From: Betaproteobacteria bacterium
Lineage (GTDB): Bacteria; Pseudomonadota; Gammaproteobacteria; Burkholderiales; Usitatibacteraceae
Reading direction: 5' to 3'
Length of the DNA: 64,000 nt
Assembly: GCA_016709665.1 (NCBI GenBank)
Contig: JADJMI010000026.1
Span: forward strand, 62,001 to 126,000
The translations under genes were made by a program, and so were the position numbers. Below, in pieces: positions 47,312 to 55,785 of this stretch (the stretch's first letter is position 1; every line of letters starts with the position of its first letter). Under the pieces are notes generated by a model. It had not been told where the DNA came from and searched no databases. It saw only the letters and a list, made by a program, of their open reading frames with translations.

Positions 47312-47803
47312 ATGCGCCACATCCTCTCCATCCTCGTCGAAAACGAAGCCGGCGCGCTCTCGCGCGTCTCGGGTCTGTTTTCCGCCCGCGGCTACAACAT
47401 CGAATCGCTCACCGTCGCGCCGACCGAGGACGCGACGATGTCCCGCATGACGATCGTCACCACCGGCTCCGACGAGATCGTCGAGCAGATCACCAAGCAG
47501 CTCAACAAGCTGGTCGACGTGGTGAAGGTGGTCGACCTCTCGGAAGGCCGCCACATCGAGCGCGAGCTGATGCTCGTCAAGGTGCGCGCCGCCGGCAAGG
47601 ACCGCGAGGAGATGAAGCGCACCGCCGACATCTTCCGCGGACGCATCATCGACGTCACCGACAAGTCGTACACCATCGAGCTCACCGGCACCACGGACAA
47701 GCTCGATGCCTTCCTCGAGGCGCTCGACAAGGGCGCGATCCTGGAAACCGTCCGCACCGGCGTCTCGGGCATCGGCCGGGGCGAATGGGTGCTCAAAGCC
47801 TGA
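47312..47803 (+). CDS. ilvH: Acetolactate synthase small (regulatory) subunit
   Basis: A 163-residue regulatory subunit. The N-terminal ACT domain (MRHILSILVENEAGALSRVSG) binds valine for feedback inhibition and activates IlvB; the C-terminal half matches IlvH. 101 bases separate it from ilvB; these contain no signal I can identify. Confidence 0.95.
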   Translation: MRHILSILVENEAGALSRVSGLFSARGYNIESLTVAPTEDATMSRMTIVTTGSDEIVEQITKQLNKLVDVVKVVDLSEGRHIERELMLVKVRAAGKDREEMKRTADIFRGRIIDVTDKSYTIELTGTTDKLDAFLEALDKGAILETVRTGVSGIGRGEWVLKA

Positions 47804-47834
47804 TTTCACGCTCAAAGACATCGAGGAACAGATC

Positions 47835-48851
47835 ATGAAGGTCTACTACGACAAGGACGCCGACCTCTCGCTCGTGAAGGGCAAGAAGGTCACCATCATC
47901 GGCTATGGCTCCCAGGGCCACGCGCACGCCCAGAACCTCAAGGATTCCGGCGTCAAGGTCACCGTCGGCCTGCGACCGGGCGGGGCCAGCTGGGACAAGG
48001 CGAAGAAAGCCAAGCTGGACGTGAAGGACGTCGGCGCCGCCGTGAAAGGCGCGGATCTCGTGATGATCCTGCTGCCCGACGAGAACCACGCCGCCGTGTG
48101 GGCCGAATCGATCGCCCCGAACCTCAAGAAGGGCGCGGCGCTCGCCTTCGCCCACGGCTTCAACATCCACTTCGGCCAGATCCAGCCGCCGAAGGATGTC
48201 GACGTCATCATGATCGCCCCGAAGGGCCCGGGCCACCTCGTGCGCTCGACCTACGTGCAGGGCGGCGGCGTGCCGGCTCTCATCGCCGTGCACCAGAACG
48301 CCACGGGCAAGGCCAAGGATGTCGCGCTCTCGTACGCCTGCGCCATCGGCGGCACGCGCGGCGGCGTCATCGAGACCAATTTCCGCGAGGAGACGGAGAC
48401 CGACCTCTTCGGCGAGCAGACCGTGCTGTGCGGCGGCATCGTGGAACTGATCAAGGCGGGCTACGAGACGCTGGTCGAGGCCGGCTACGCGCCGGAGATG
48501 GCGTATTTCGAGTGCCTCCACGAGACCAAGCTGATCGTCGACCTCATCTACGAGGGCGGCATCGCCAACATGAACTACTCGATCTCGAACAACGCGGAGT
48601 ACGGGGAGTACGTGACGGGCCCGAAGGTGATCGGCCCCGAGGCGAAGCAGGCGATGAAGGAGTGCCTCGCCCGCATCCAGAACGGCGAATACGCGCGCGA
48701 CTTCATCCTCGAGAACCGGGCCGGGGCTCCGACGCTCAATGCCAAGCGACGCCTCCTGGCCGAGCACGAGATCGAGCAGGTCGGCGAGAAGCTGCGGGCC
48801 ATGATGCCCTGGATCCGCAAGAACAAGCTCGTCGACCAGAGCAAGAACTAG
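47835..48851 (+). CDS. ilvC: Ketol-acid reductoisomerase (NADP+), class I
   Basis: A 338-residue short-form enzyme, second step of the branched-chain pathway. The Rossmann motif is GYGSQGHAHAQNL; the following beta2-alphaB loop contains Arg and Ser (LRPGGASW), fitting NADPH use. Mg ligands are in the Asp/Glu of NFREETETDLFGEQ and HETK. It lies 31 bases after ilvH. Confidence 0.96.
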   Translation: MKVYYDKDADLSLVKGKKVTIIGYGSQGHAHAQNLKDSGVKVTVGLRPGGASWDKAKKAKLDVKDVGAAVKGADLVMILLPDENHAAVWAESIAPNLKKGAALAFAHGFNIHFGQIQPPKDVDVIMIAPKGPGHLVRSTYVQGGGVPALIAVHQNATGKAKDVALSYACAIGGTRGGVIETNFREETETDLFGEQTVLCGGIVELIKAGYETLVEAGYAPEMAYFECLHETKLIVDLIYEGGIANMNYSISNNAEYGEYVTGPKVIGPEAKQAMKECLARIQNGEYARDFILENRAGAPTLNAKRRLLAEHEIEQVGEKLRAMMPWIRKNKLVDQSKN

Positions 48852-48863
48852 CGGAACCGGGCC

Positions 48864-49511
48864 GTGGCGAACTATCCGCACCCGATCATCGCCCGGGAGG
48901 GCTGGCCGTTCCTCGCGGCGGCGACGCTCGCCGCCGTCGTGGCCACGATCTTCCTGGGATGGTGGTCGCTGCCCTTCTGGCTCGCGGCCCTGTTCGTGCT
49001 GCAGTTCTTCCGCGATCCCGCGCGAGAGGTGCCGGCGGGCGAGGGCATCGTGCTGTCGCCGGCCGATGGCCGGATCGTGCAGGTGGGCGATTCCCGCGAC
49101 GAGTATCTCAAGCGCGACTGCGTGAAGATCAGCGTCTTCATGAACGTGTTCAACGTGCACTCGAACCGTTCGCCGGTGGATGGAACCGTGGAAAACGTCT
49201 GGTACTTTCCCGGGCTCTTCGTCAACGCGGATCTCGACAAGGCCTCCACGGACAACGAGCGCAACGCCGTCCACCTGCGCACGGCCGAAGGGCACGACGT
49301 GACCAGCGTGCAGGTCGCCGGTCTCATCGCCCGCCGCATCCTGTGCTACGCGGGCAAGGGGGATCGTCTCGCCCGCGGCCAGCGATACGGCTTCATCCGC
49401 TTCGGTTCGCGCGTCGACGTGTACCTGCCGCCGGGCTCGCGGCCGCGCGTGGCGATCGGCGACCGCGTGTCGGCCACGACCACGGTGCTCGCCGAGTTGC
49501 CCCGCGCCTGA
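48864..49511 (+). CDS. psd: Phosphatidylserine decarboxylase proenzyme (short type)
   Basis: A 215-residue pyruvoyl-dependent decarboxylase that converts phosphatidylserine to phosphatidylethanolamine at the inner membrane. Two N-terminal helices precede VLSPADGRIVQV and FNVHSNRSPVDG. Self-cleavage should occur at Gly-Ser in RFGSRVDVY, the Ser becoming the pyruvoyl group. It is the short, archaeal-like form usual in betaproteobacteria. Start is GTG, 12 bases after ilvC. Confidence 0.93.
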   Translation: MANYPHPIIAREGWPFLAAATLAAVVATIFLGWWSLPFWLAALFVLQFFRDPAREVPAGEGIVLSPADGRIVQVGDSRDEYLKRDCVKISVFMNVFNVHSNRSPVDGTVENVWYFPGLFVNADLDKASTDNERNAVHLRTAEGHDVTSVQVAGLIARRILCYAGKGDRLARGQRYGFIRFGSRVDVYLPPGSRPRVAIGDRVSATTTVLAELPRA

Positions 49512-49521
49512 GGACCCGGCC

Positions 49522-50685
49522 ATGAGCGCTCCGCGCGGGAGAGGGCGCCCGACGTTCATCGAGCCTTTCAGGAAGCGGGGCATCTACCTCCTGCCCAACC
49601 TCTTCACGACGAGCGCGCTCTTCGCGGGCTTCTACGCGATCGTGCAGGGCATGAACCACGATTTCGAGCGTGCGGCGATCGCCATTTTCGTGGCGGCCGT
49701 GCTCGACGGGCTCGACGGGCGCGTCGCGCGGCTCACGGGCACGCAGTCGGCTTTCGGTGCGGAGTACGACAGCCTCGCGGACATGGTCTCGTTCGGGGCC
49801 GCGCCGGCGCTCGTGATGTACGAATGGGCGCTGCGCGACATGGGCCGGATCGGCTGGATCGCGGCGTTCATCTATTGCGTGGGCGCGGCGCTTCGCCTCG
49901 CGCGATTCAACACCCAGCTCTCGGTGGCCGACAAGCGCTGGTTCACGGGCCTGCCGAGCCCGGCCGCCGGGCTCCTCGTCGCGGGCATGATCTGGGTGCT
50001 GAACGACTACCAGGTGAAGGGCGGGCAGGTGAAGTGGTTCGCCGCCGCGCTCACGGTCTACGCGGGCGTCACGATGGTCTCGAACGTGCGCTTCTACAGC
50101 GGCAAGGATCTCAACTTGCGCCGGGCCGTTCCGTTCTGGATGACGCTCGTCATCGTGGTGGCGCTCATGCTCATCTCCATCGAGCCTTCGCACGTGCTCT
50201 GGGGCATCATGGTCGTATACGGGTTCTCCGGCTACGTGCTCTGGATCGTCCAGCGCGTGCGTGCCGAGGCCCAGGAGAAGCAGTACCGCGGCATCCGCGA
50301 GGCCATCGAGGCGGGCGACGTGACCGCGCTTTCGCGCATGCTGGTCGAGACGCCGCCCGACACGCGGGTCGGGGAAGGCCGCACGCTTCTCATGGTGGCG
50401 GTCGAGGAGACCAACCTGCCCGCGATCGAACTCATGATCGCCCGGGGCGCGTCGATCGACAGCCGGGACGAACGCGGCCTGACCGCGCTCGGGCTCGCGG
50501 CCGAAATGGGCTTCCAGGAAGCGCTCGAGGTTCTCGTCGCCGCGGGTGCCGACCCCAACATTCCGGACCAGGGCGGCCTGACGGCGCTCGACATCGCCGA
50601 GGAGCACGGTTCGCACGACCTGGCTGCGGTCCTGCTCAAGGCCGGGGCGAGGCCCGGGCGCGAGATCGCGCCACCGGCGCCTTGA
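49522..50685 (+). CDS. pssA: Phosphatidylserine synthase fused to ankyrin repeats
   Basis: A 387-residue protein. Residues about 20-255 are a membrane CDP-alcohol phosphatidyltransferase that joins CDP-diacylglycerol and serine; the catalytic signature DGLDGRVAR-N8-GAEYDSLAD has all four aspartates. Normal type II PssA ends there. Here about 110 further residues form three ankyrin repeats (GRTLLMVAVEETNLPAIELMI, GLTALGLAAEMGFQEALEVL, GLTALDIAEEHGSHDLAAVL) facing the cytoplasm. The frame is continuous with no stop or break at the junction, so the fusion looks genuine. It directly follows psd, the next step in phosphatidylethanolamine synthesis. Confidence 0.93.
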   Translation: MSAPRGRGRPTFIEPFRKRGIYLLPNLFTTSALFAGFYAIVQGMNHDFERAAIAIFVAAVLDGLDGRVARLTGTQSAFGAEYDSLADMVSFGAAPALVMYEWALRDMGRIGWIAAFIYCVGAALRLARFNTQLSVADKRWFTGLPSPAAGLLVAGMIWVLNDYQVKGGQVKWFAAALTVYAGVTMVSNVRFYSGKDLNLRRAVPFWMTLVIVVALMLISIEPSHVLWGIMVVYGFSGYVLWIVQRVRAEAQEKQYRGIREAIEAGDVTALSRMLVETPPDTRVGEGRTLLMVAVEETNLPAIELMIARGASIDSRDERGLTALGLAAEMGFQEALEVLVAAGADPNIPDQGGLTALDIAEEHGSHDLAAVLLKAGARPGREIAPPAP

Positions 50686-50686
50686 G

Positions 50687-50714
50687 TTGCGGCTCCGGGT
50701 CGCTGTGCTATAGT
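50687..50714 (+). promoter_or_regulatory. Promoter of the leuL-leuA transcript
   Basis: TTGCGG (50,687-50,692), a 16-base spacer and TATAGT (50,709-50,714) with the extended-10 TG-c. The -35 begins just past the pssA stop. A start seven bases after the -10 falls on the A of the leader-peptide ATG at 50,721, predicting a leaderless transcript. Confidence 0.65.
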
Positions 50715-50720
50715 CGTTTC

Positions 50721-50804
50721 ATGAACGCCGTCGCGCTCCCCGCCGACCACCTGCTTCGCCTCGCCGCAGGCCGTCCCGGCCTGCTGCTGCGCCTCGCGCG
50801 CTAA
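50721..50804 (+). CDS. leuL: Leucine-rich leader peptide of leuA
   Basis: A 27-residue ORF ending TAA 88 bases before leuA. Eight of 27 residues are leucine, with a run of three Leu codons near the end (GLLLRLAR). A short Leu-rich ORF with its own promoter before the committed enzyme of leucine synthesis is the hallmark of a ribosome-mediated attenuator: stalling at Leu codons when charged tRNA-Leu is scarce would change folding of the downstream RNA. There is no Shine-Dalgarno, consistent with leaderless translation. Confidence 0.72.
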   Translation: MNAVALPADHLLRLAAGRPGLLLRLAR

Positions 50805-50849
50805 ATACACCCCCCCAATTCGGCAGTTGCGGCGCCGCCTGGCAGGTCC
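50766..50849 (+). promoter_or_regulatory. Mutually exclusive hairpins in the leuA leader
   Basis: GCAGGCC (50,766-50,772) pairs perfectly with GGCCTGC (50,778-50,784). The latter can instead pair with GCAGGTCC (50,842-50,849) with one bulge, giving the switch expected of an attenuator. GCCGCC/GGTGGC (about 50,836-50,858) may form the final hairpin, but I see no T-run after it, so control may act on translation initiation or through Rho. Confidence 0.45.
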
Positions 50850-50891
50850 CGGGTGGCAAGGATCCATCCCCATTTCCATCCGGAGAACACC

Positions 50892-52449
50892 ATGCAGGAC
50901 CAGCTGATCATTTTCGACACCACCATGCGCGACGGCGAGCAGAGTCCCCGGCGCTTCCATGACGCGCGACGACAAGGTGCGCATCGGCAAGCAACTCGAG
51001 AAGCTGAAGGTGGACGTGATCGAGGCGGGTTTCGCCGCGGCGAGCCCCGGCGACTTCGACGCCATTCGCGCCGTCGCCGAGGCCGTGCACGACTCGACCG
51101 TATGCTCGCTCGCCCGCGCCAACGAGAACGACATCCGCCGCGCAGGCGAGGCCGTGGCTCCCGCGAAGCGCAAGCGCATCCACACGTTCATCGCGACCAG
51201 TCCCATCCACATGAAGCTGAAGCTGCGCATGTCCGAGGACCAGGTGCTCGAGTCGGCGGTGCGGGCGGTGAAGCTCGCCCGCGAGTACACGGACGACGTC
51301 GAGTTTTCGGCCGAAGACGCGGTTCGATCCGAGACGGATTTCCTGTGCCGGATCTTCGAGGCGACCATCGCGGCCGGCGCCCGGACGATCAACGTGCCGG
51401 ACACGGTCGGCTACAGCATCCCGGAGCGCTGGGGGCACCTCTTCCGCACCCTCCTCGAGCGCATTCCCAACGCGGACAAGGCCATCTGGTCGACGCACTG
51501 CCACAACGACCTGGGCATGGCGGTCGCCAATTCCCTGGCCGCGGTGATGAATGGCGCGCGCCAGGTCGAGTGCACGATCAACGGCCTGGGAGAGCGGGCG
51601 GGCAATGCCTCCCTCGAGGAGATCGTGATGGCCGTGCGAACGAGGGCGGACCTCTTCACCTGTCGCACGGGCATCGACGCCACGCAGATCGTGCCCGCCA
51701 GCAAGCTCGTGTCGACCATCACGGGCTACCCGGTGCAGCCCAACAAGGCCGTCGTGGGCGCCAACGCGTTCGCTCACGAATCGGGCATCCACCAGGATGG
51801 CGTCCTCAAGCATCGCGAGACCTACGAGATCATGCGCGCGGAGGACGTGGGTTGGGGTGCGAACCGGCTCACGCTCGGGAAGCTCTCGGGTCGAAACGCA
51901 TTCAAGTCGCGCCTCTCGGAACTGGGCATCGCCCTCGCCTCGGAAGAAGCGCTCAATGCCGCTTTCGCCAAGTTCAAGGAACTGGCCGACAAGAAGCGCG
52001 AGATCTTCGACGAGGACCTGCAGGCCCTCGTCTCCGACGAAAGCGTGACGCCCGAGCACGAGCGATTCAAGCTCGTCTCCCTCGTGGCGCACTCCGAGAC
52101 GGGCGAGCAACCGTTCGCGCGCGTGGTGATGGCGGACGCGGGCCGGGAGATGCGCGCGGAGGCGCGCGGCGCCGGGCCGGTGGACGCCGCCTTCCAGGCC
52201 GTCGAGGACCTGGTCCACAGCGGCACCGACTTGCTGCTCTATTCGGTCAACAACATCACATCGGGCACGGATTCGCAGGGCGAGGTGACGGTCCGCCTGG
52301 CCAAGGACGGGCGAATCGTGAACGGAATGGGCGCGGACACGGACATCGTGGTGGCTTCGGTGAAGGCCTACCTCAGCGCGCTCAACAAGATGGGTGGCAA
52401 GGCCGAACGCATGAATCCGCAGTACGGCGACGAGACCGCGGCGCCCTGA
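50892..52449 (+). CDS. leuA: 2-isopropylmalate synthase, single-base frameshift near the start
   Basis: About 518 residues after correction. It condenses acetyl-CoA and 2-oxoisovalerate, committing carbon to leucine. The frame starting at ATG 50,892 reads MQDQLIIFDTTMRDGEQSP and is then lost at CCCC (50,946-50,949); removing one C gives GEQSPGASMTRDDKVRIGKQ, exactly the family sequence. From there the LeuA domain (HCHNDLGMAVANSLA, GLGERAGNASLEE) and the C-terminal regulatory domain are intact. One extra C in a C-run is the economical explanation. Preceded by the leuL leader. Confidence 0.92.
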
Positions 52450-52468
52450 CGAACGCTCGCGGCCATGG

Positions 52469-52493
52469 AAAAAGGGGCGGCCGAGGCCGCCCC
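52469..52493 (-). terminator. Intrinsic terminator of the HhH-protein gene
   Basis: Minus-strand GGGGCGGC-ctcg-GCCGCCCC followed by TTTTT. Lies between the convergent leuA and HhH genes and serves the latter; on the plus strand only two T residues follow the stem. Confidence 0.8.
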
Positions 52494-52521
52494 TTCCGGA
52501 TCGAGCGCAGCGCGCGGGCCG

Positions 52522-52845
52522 CTATTTCTTCTTCGGCGCCGGGGCGGCATCCTGCTTCGCGATGATCTTGTCCTTGATGTCGTTGTAGACGTTTTCCGGG
52601 ACGATCTTCCTGTCGAGCAGCTCGTTCTTGCCCTTGTACGGACGGCCCTTGATGATCGCGTCCGCGCGGGCGTCGCCGACACCCTTGAGCTTCACGAGCT
52701 CGTCCCGCTTGGCGCTGTTGATGTCCACGAGCGCCTCCGCCTTCTTTTCGGCGGCGGGGGCTGCTTTCTTCGGCTCGTCCTTGGCAAAGGCGGCGCCCGA
52801 GGCGGTCAGCAGGGCGATGGCGGCAGCGGCAATGAGTCTCTTCAT
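52522..52845 (-). CDS. Exported ComEA-like helix-hairpin-helix protein
   Basis: A 107-residue protein with a signal peptide (MKRLIAAAAIALLTASGAAFA), an Ala/Lys-rich linker and a ComEA-type HhH unit (VDINSAKRDELVKLKGVGDA) followed by KIVPENVYNDIKDKI. Such proteins bind DNA in the periplasm, ComEA in natural uptake; many betaproteobacteria have several copies, so a competence role is only possible. AAGGAG precedes the ATG at 52,845. Confidence 0.82.
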   Translation of the reverse strand: MKRLIAAAAIALLTASGAAFAKDEPKKAAPAAEKKAEALVDINSAKRDELVKLKGVGDARADAIIKGRPYKGKNELLDRKIVPENVYNDIKDKIIAKQDAAPAPKKK

Positions 52846-53153
52846 GGATTCTCCTTGGGAGGTGGGGTGGCGGAGGGGCATTCGCCCCGGGAATTCTAGC
52901 CCCTCGCGGTTCCGGTGCATGCCGGGTGGTGCTACCCGGGAGTCGCCCCGGGGAGACTGGCGGATAGCCCGCGTTTTCAAGCGCTTGTCGCTTCCCGGCC
53001 GGCTGCGTGTCGCCCCCGCCCGACCTGTCTTGTCGGCGGTGAGCGGGAGGGTGTTGCGCAAGACGCTGATTTGTAAATGTTTTTCGATAGCGGCCCGAGT
53101 TGGCACGAAAGGTGGATGAAGAAGGCGTCTTCACCACCCGAAGGAGAATTCCG
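52846..53153. other. Intergenic region between HhH protein and bactofilin
   Basis: 308 bases between two divergent starts, without an ORF I can support. Noticeable are a G/C-rich dyad (CCCGGGAGTCGCCCCGGGG), an A/T-richer stretch around 53,068-53,090 that may hold the bactofilin promoter (TTGCGC at 53,055 and TAAATG at 53,073) and a half sigma54 motif TTGGCACG at 53,100 lacking the -12 GC. Confidence 0.4.
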
Positions 53154-53675
53154 ATGCGCTACCCCGATGGCCTCTTCGGCCGCAAGGATGCCCCGCGAAG
53201 CCCCGGCACGCCGGCCCCGCACGGGACACCCGCCGCGCCAGCGCCCGCGTTGTCCACCGTGCCTCGCCCGCCGGCGCAGCCCGTGGTCCAGCCGATCCCC
53301 GAGCCCGCGAACCGGCCCGAGGAAAGCGCGGGTTCGCGGCTCATCGTGGGCCCCAACATCAAGCTGAAGGGCGTCGAAATCGACGATTGCGACACGCTCG
53401 TGGTCGAAGGCCGGGTCGAGGCGACGATGGTGAGCCGGGCCCTCCAGATCGCCGAGAGCGGCTCCTTCCGCGGCAACGTCGACATCGAGGTCGCGGAGAT
53501 CCGTGGCGCGTTCGACGGCGAGCTGACCGTTCGCGGCCGCCTCGTGGTGCACGCGACCGGTCGTATCAACGGGAAGGTGCGTTACGGAAAACTTCTCGTC
53601 CAGGAAGGCGGCGAGCTGTGCGGCGACGTGGGAACGCTCGGCGAGAAATCGGCGGCATCCGCGCGGGCGAGCTAG
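53154..53675 (+). CDS. Bactofilin-family cytoskeletal protein
   Basis: A 173-residue bactofilin. A disordered Pro/Ala-rich N-terminus (about 1-60) precedes the right-handed beta-helix core (LIVGPNIKLKGVEIDDCDTL, VEGRVEATM, GSFRGNVDIEVAEIRGAFDG). Bactofilins polymerise without nucleotide and place cell-wall or chromosome-handling factors. ATG 53,154 follows a good AAGGAG; the earlier in-frame start at 53,100 has none. Confidence 0.88.
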   Translation: MRYPDGLFGRKDAPRSPGTPAPHGTPAAPAPALSTVPRPPAQPVVQPIPEPANRPEESAGSRLIVGPNIKLKGVEIDDCDTLVVEGRVEATMVSRALQIAESGSFRGNVDIEVAEIRGAFDGELTVRGRLVVHATGRINGKVRYGKLLVQEGGELCGDVGTLGEKSAASARAS

Positions 53676-53705
53676 CGGTCGCGCGGATGTCGCCGGGCGG
53701 CAGGT

Positions 53706-55073
53706 CTAGCTCTGCCGCGCGAGTTCCGCCGCGAGGCCGATGTAACGTGCGGGTGTCAGGGCGAGCAGTCGGTCCTTCGCGTCCTGCGGCAGCGGCAACG
53801 CGCCCACGAAGGCCTGGATTTCCTCGCGCGTGATGCCTCCCTTGCCGCGCGTGAGTTCCTTGAGCTTCTCGTACGAGCCCTCGATGCGGTGCGCGCGCAT
53901 CACGGTCTGAACGGGTTCGGCGAGAATGTCCCAGCAGCCGTCGAGATCCGCGGCAAGGCGTTCCGGATTGGCCTCCAGCTTGCCGAGCCCGCGCAGGCAC
54001 GAGTCGTAGGCGAGCAGGCAATACCCGAACGCGACGCCCATGTTGCGAAGCACCGTGGAATCGGTGAGGTCGCGTTGCCAGCGCGAGACCGGGAGCTTTT
54101 CGGCGAGGTGGCGAAGGAACGCGTTCGCCAGGCCGAGGTTGCCCTCGGAATTCTCGAAATCGATCGGGTTCACCTTGTGCGGCATCGTCGAGGATCCGAC
54201 CTCGCCCGCCTTCACCTTCTGGCGGAAATACCCGAGCGAGATGTAGCCCCAGAGGTCGCGATCGAGGTCCAGGAGGATCGTATTGAGCCGGGCGAGCGCG
54301 TCGAAAGCCTCGGCGAGCGCGTCGTGCGGCTCGATCTGTATCGTGAGCGGGTTGTAGGCGATGCCCAGGCCCGTGACGAACCGGCGCGCGAATGCCGGCC
54401 AGTCGACGCCGGGCACGGCCACCACGTGGGCGTTGAAATTGCCCGTCGCCCCGTTGAACTTGCCGAGCATCTCGACGGCGCCGAGCTTCGCACGCGCGCG
54501 CTTGAGGCGCGCGGCGACGTTGGCCATTTCCTTGCCGAGCGTCGTCGGCGTCGCGGGCTGGCCGTGGGTCCGCGAGAGCATGGGCAGCCCGGCATGCTCG
54601 TGCGCGAGGAAGTCCAGCCGCGCGATGATCGTATCGATCGCCGGCAGCAGGACCTGCGCGAGGCCGTCCCGCACCATGGTCGCGTGCGCGAGGTTGTTGA
54701 TGTCCTCCGAGGTGCAGGCGAAGTGGATGAACTCGGCGGCGGCGGACACCTCCGCGTTCGCGGCGAAGCGCTCCCGAAGCCAGTACTCCACGGCCTTCAC
54801 GTCGTGGTTCGTGGTCGCCTCGATCGCCTTCACGCGTTCGGCGTCGGCGAGCGAGAATCCGGCGGACACGGCGCTCAATTCGGCGAGCGTCGAGGGCGAG
54901 AACGGCGCGAGTGGCGCGAACGAGGCCTCGGCGGCGAGTGCCTCGAGCCAGGCGATCTCGACCCGGACGCGGCAGCGCACGAGGGCGAACTCGCTGAAGT
55001 GATCCTGCAGGGCCCGGGTCTTGGCGGCGTAGCGGCCGTCGAGCGGGGACAGCGCGGTGAGGGGATGTGGCAT
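53706..55073 (-). CDS. purB: Adenylosuccinate lyase
   Basis: A 455-residue fumarase/aspartase-superfamily enzyme acting twice in purine synthesis. It starts MPHPLTALSPLDGRYAAKT as in E. coli, and has TSEDINNLAHA, THGQPATPTTLGKE (catalytic His) and the signature GSSTMPHKVNPIDFEN with the catalytic Ser in the flexible loop. A TAAAAT on the minus strand (55,086-55,081) would start transcription about one base before the ATG. Confidence 0.96.
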   Translation of the reverse strand: MPHPLTALSPLDGRYAAKTRALQDHFSEFALVRCRVRVEIAWLEALAAEASFAPLAPFSPSTLAELSAVSAGFSLADAERVKAIEATTNHDVKAVEYWLRERFAANAEVSAAAEFIHFACTSEDINNLAHATMVRDGLAQVLLPAIDTIIARLDFLAHEHAGLPMLSRTHGQPATPTTLGKEMANVAARLKRARAKLGAVEMLGKFNGATGNFNAHVVAVPGVDWPAFARRFVTGLGIAYNPLTIQIEPHDALAEAFDALARLNTILLDLDRDLWGYISLGYFRQKVKAGEVGSSTMPHKVNPIDFENSEGNLGLANAFLRHLAEKLPVSRWQRDLTDSTVLRNMGVAFGYCLLAYDSCLRGLGKLEANPERLAADLDGCWDILAEPVQTVMRAHRIEGSYEKLKELTRGKGGITREEIQAFVGALPLPQDAKDRLLALTPARYIGLAAELARQS

Positions 55074-55125
55074 CGCGCCGATTTTATCATGGGCTCCCCA
55101 AGCGGCCGGGCCGGGGCAGGGGCGG

Positions 55126-55134
55126 TGATATACT
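55126..55134 (+). promoter_or_regulatory. Extended -10 promoter of the GST gene
   Basis: TG-a-TATACT, an extended -10 with a start near 55,141, about 39 bases before the ATG. No clear -35. Confidence 0.45.
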
Positions 55135-55179
55135 CGGCAGCCCTCAGAGCCCGCCCACGACAGACACGGAGAAACCGGG

Positions 55180-55785
55180 ATGAAGCTCCTCGCCTCGAAG
55201 ACCAGCCCGTACGCGCGAAAGGTCCGCATTCTCCTCGCGGAGAAGCAGATCCCGTTCGAGCTCGTGGAGGAAAGCGCCTGGAACGCGGATTCGACCGTGC
55301 CGCGATTCAATCCGCTCAACAAGGTTCCGGTGCTGGTGCTGGCTGACGGCACCTCCCTTTACGATTCCTCGGTGATCGCCGAGTACCTGGACCCGCTCGG
55401 CGCGCCCGTTTTCATTCCGCCGTCGGGACTCGACCGGGCCAAGGTGCGCCGCGACGAGGCGCTCGGAAACGGCATCACCGACGCCGGCCTCGCGATCTTC
55501 CTCGAGCGCAAGCGTGTGGCGACGTTGCAGGATCCCGCGTGGATCGCCCGGCAGAAAAGCAAGGTGGGGGCCGGCATCGCCGCGCTCGAGCGGGAATTGG
55601 GCGGCAAGGCCTACCTTCACGGCGATGCGATGACGCTCGGCGACATCGCCTGCGCTTGCGCCCTGCTGTGGGTGGAATTCCGGTTGCCCGAGTTCGCCTG
55701 GCGGCGAAACCACGCCGCGCTCGGCCGCTGGATCGAGCGTCTCGAGGCGCGCGCCTCGTTCGCGGAGACCCGACCGCCCGCCTAG
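55180..55785 (+). CDS. Glutathione S-transferase
   Basis: A 201-residue GST. The thioredoxin-like N-domain (about 1-80) has SPYARKVRILLAEK at the glutathione site, cis-Pro in NKVPVLVL and SSVIAEYLD; the helical C-domain has the N-capping box MTLGDIACACALLWVE. It resembles the YibF-like class; no substrate can be assigned. Its end overlaps the convergent mnmA by four bases. Confidence 0.88.
   Translation: MKLLASKTSPYARKVRILLAEKQIPFELVEESAWNADSTVPRFNPLNKVPVLVLADGTSLYDSSVIAEYLDPLGAPVFIPPSGLDRAKVRRDEALGNGITDAGLAIFLERKRVATLQDPAWIARQKSKVGAGIAALERELGGKAYLHGDAMTLGDIACACALLWVEFRLPEFAWRRNHAALGRWIERLEARASFAETRPPA

Noticed and set aside
50940..50960. Programmed frameshifting in leuA
   Set aside because: No slippery heptamer or stimulatory structure is apparent; one surplus C in a C-run explains it.
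53098..53116. Sigma54-like TTGGCACG before the bactofilin gene
   Set aside because: The -24 half is perfect, but ten bases after GG there is GG instead of the required GC, and no activator site or IHF match stands out.
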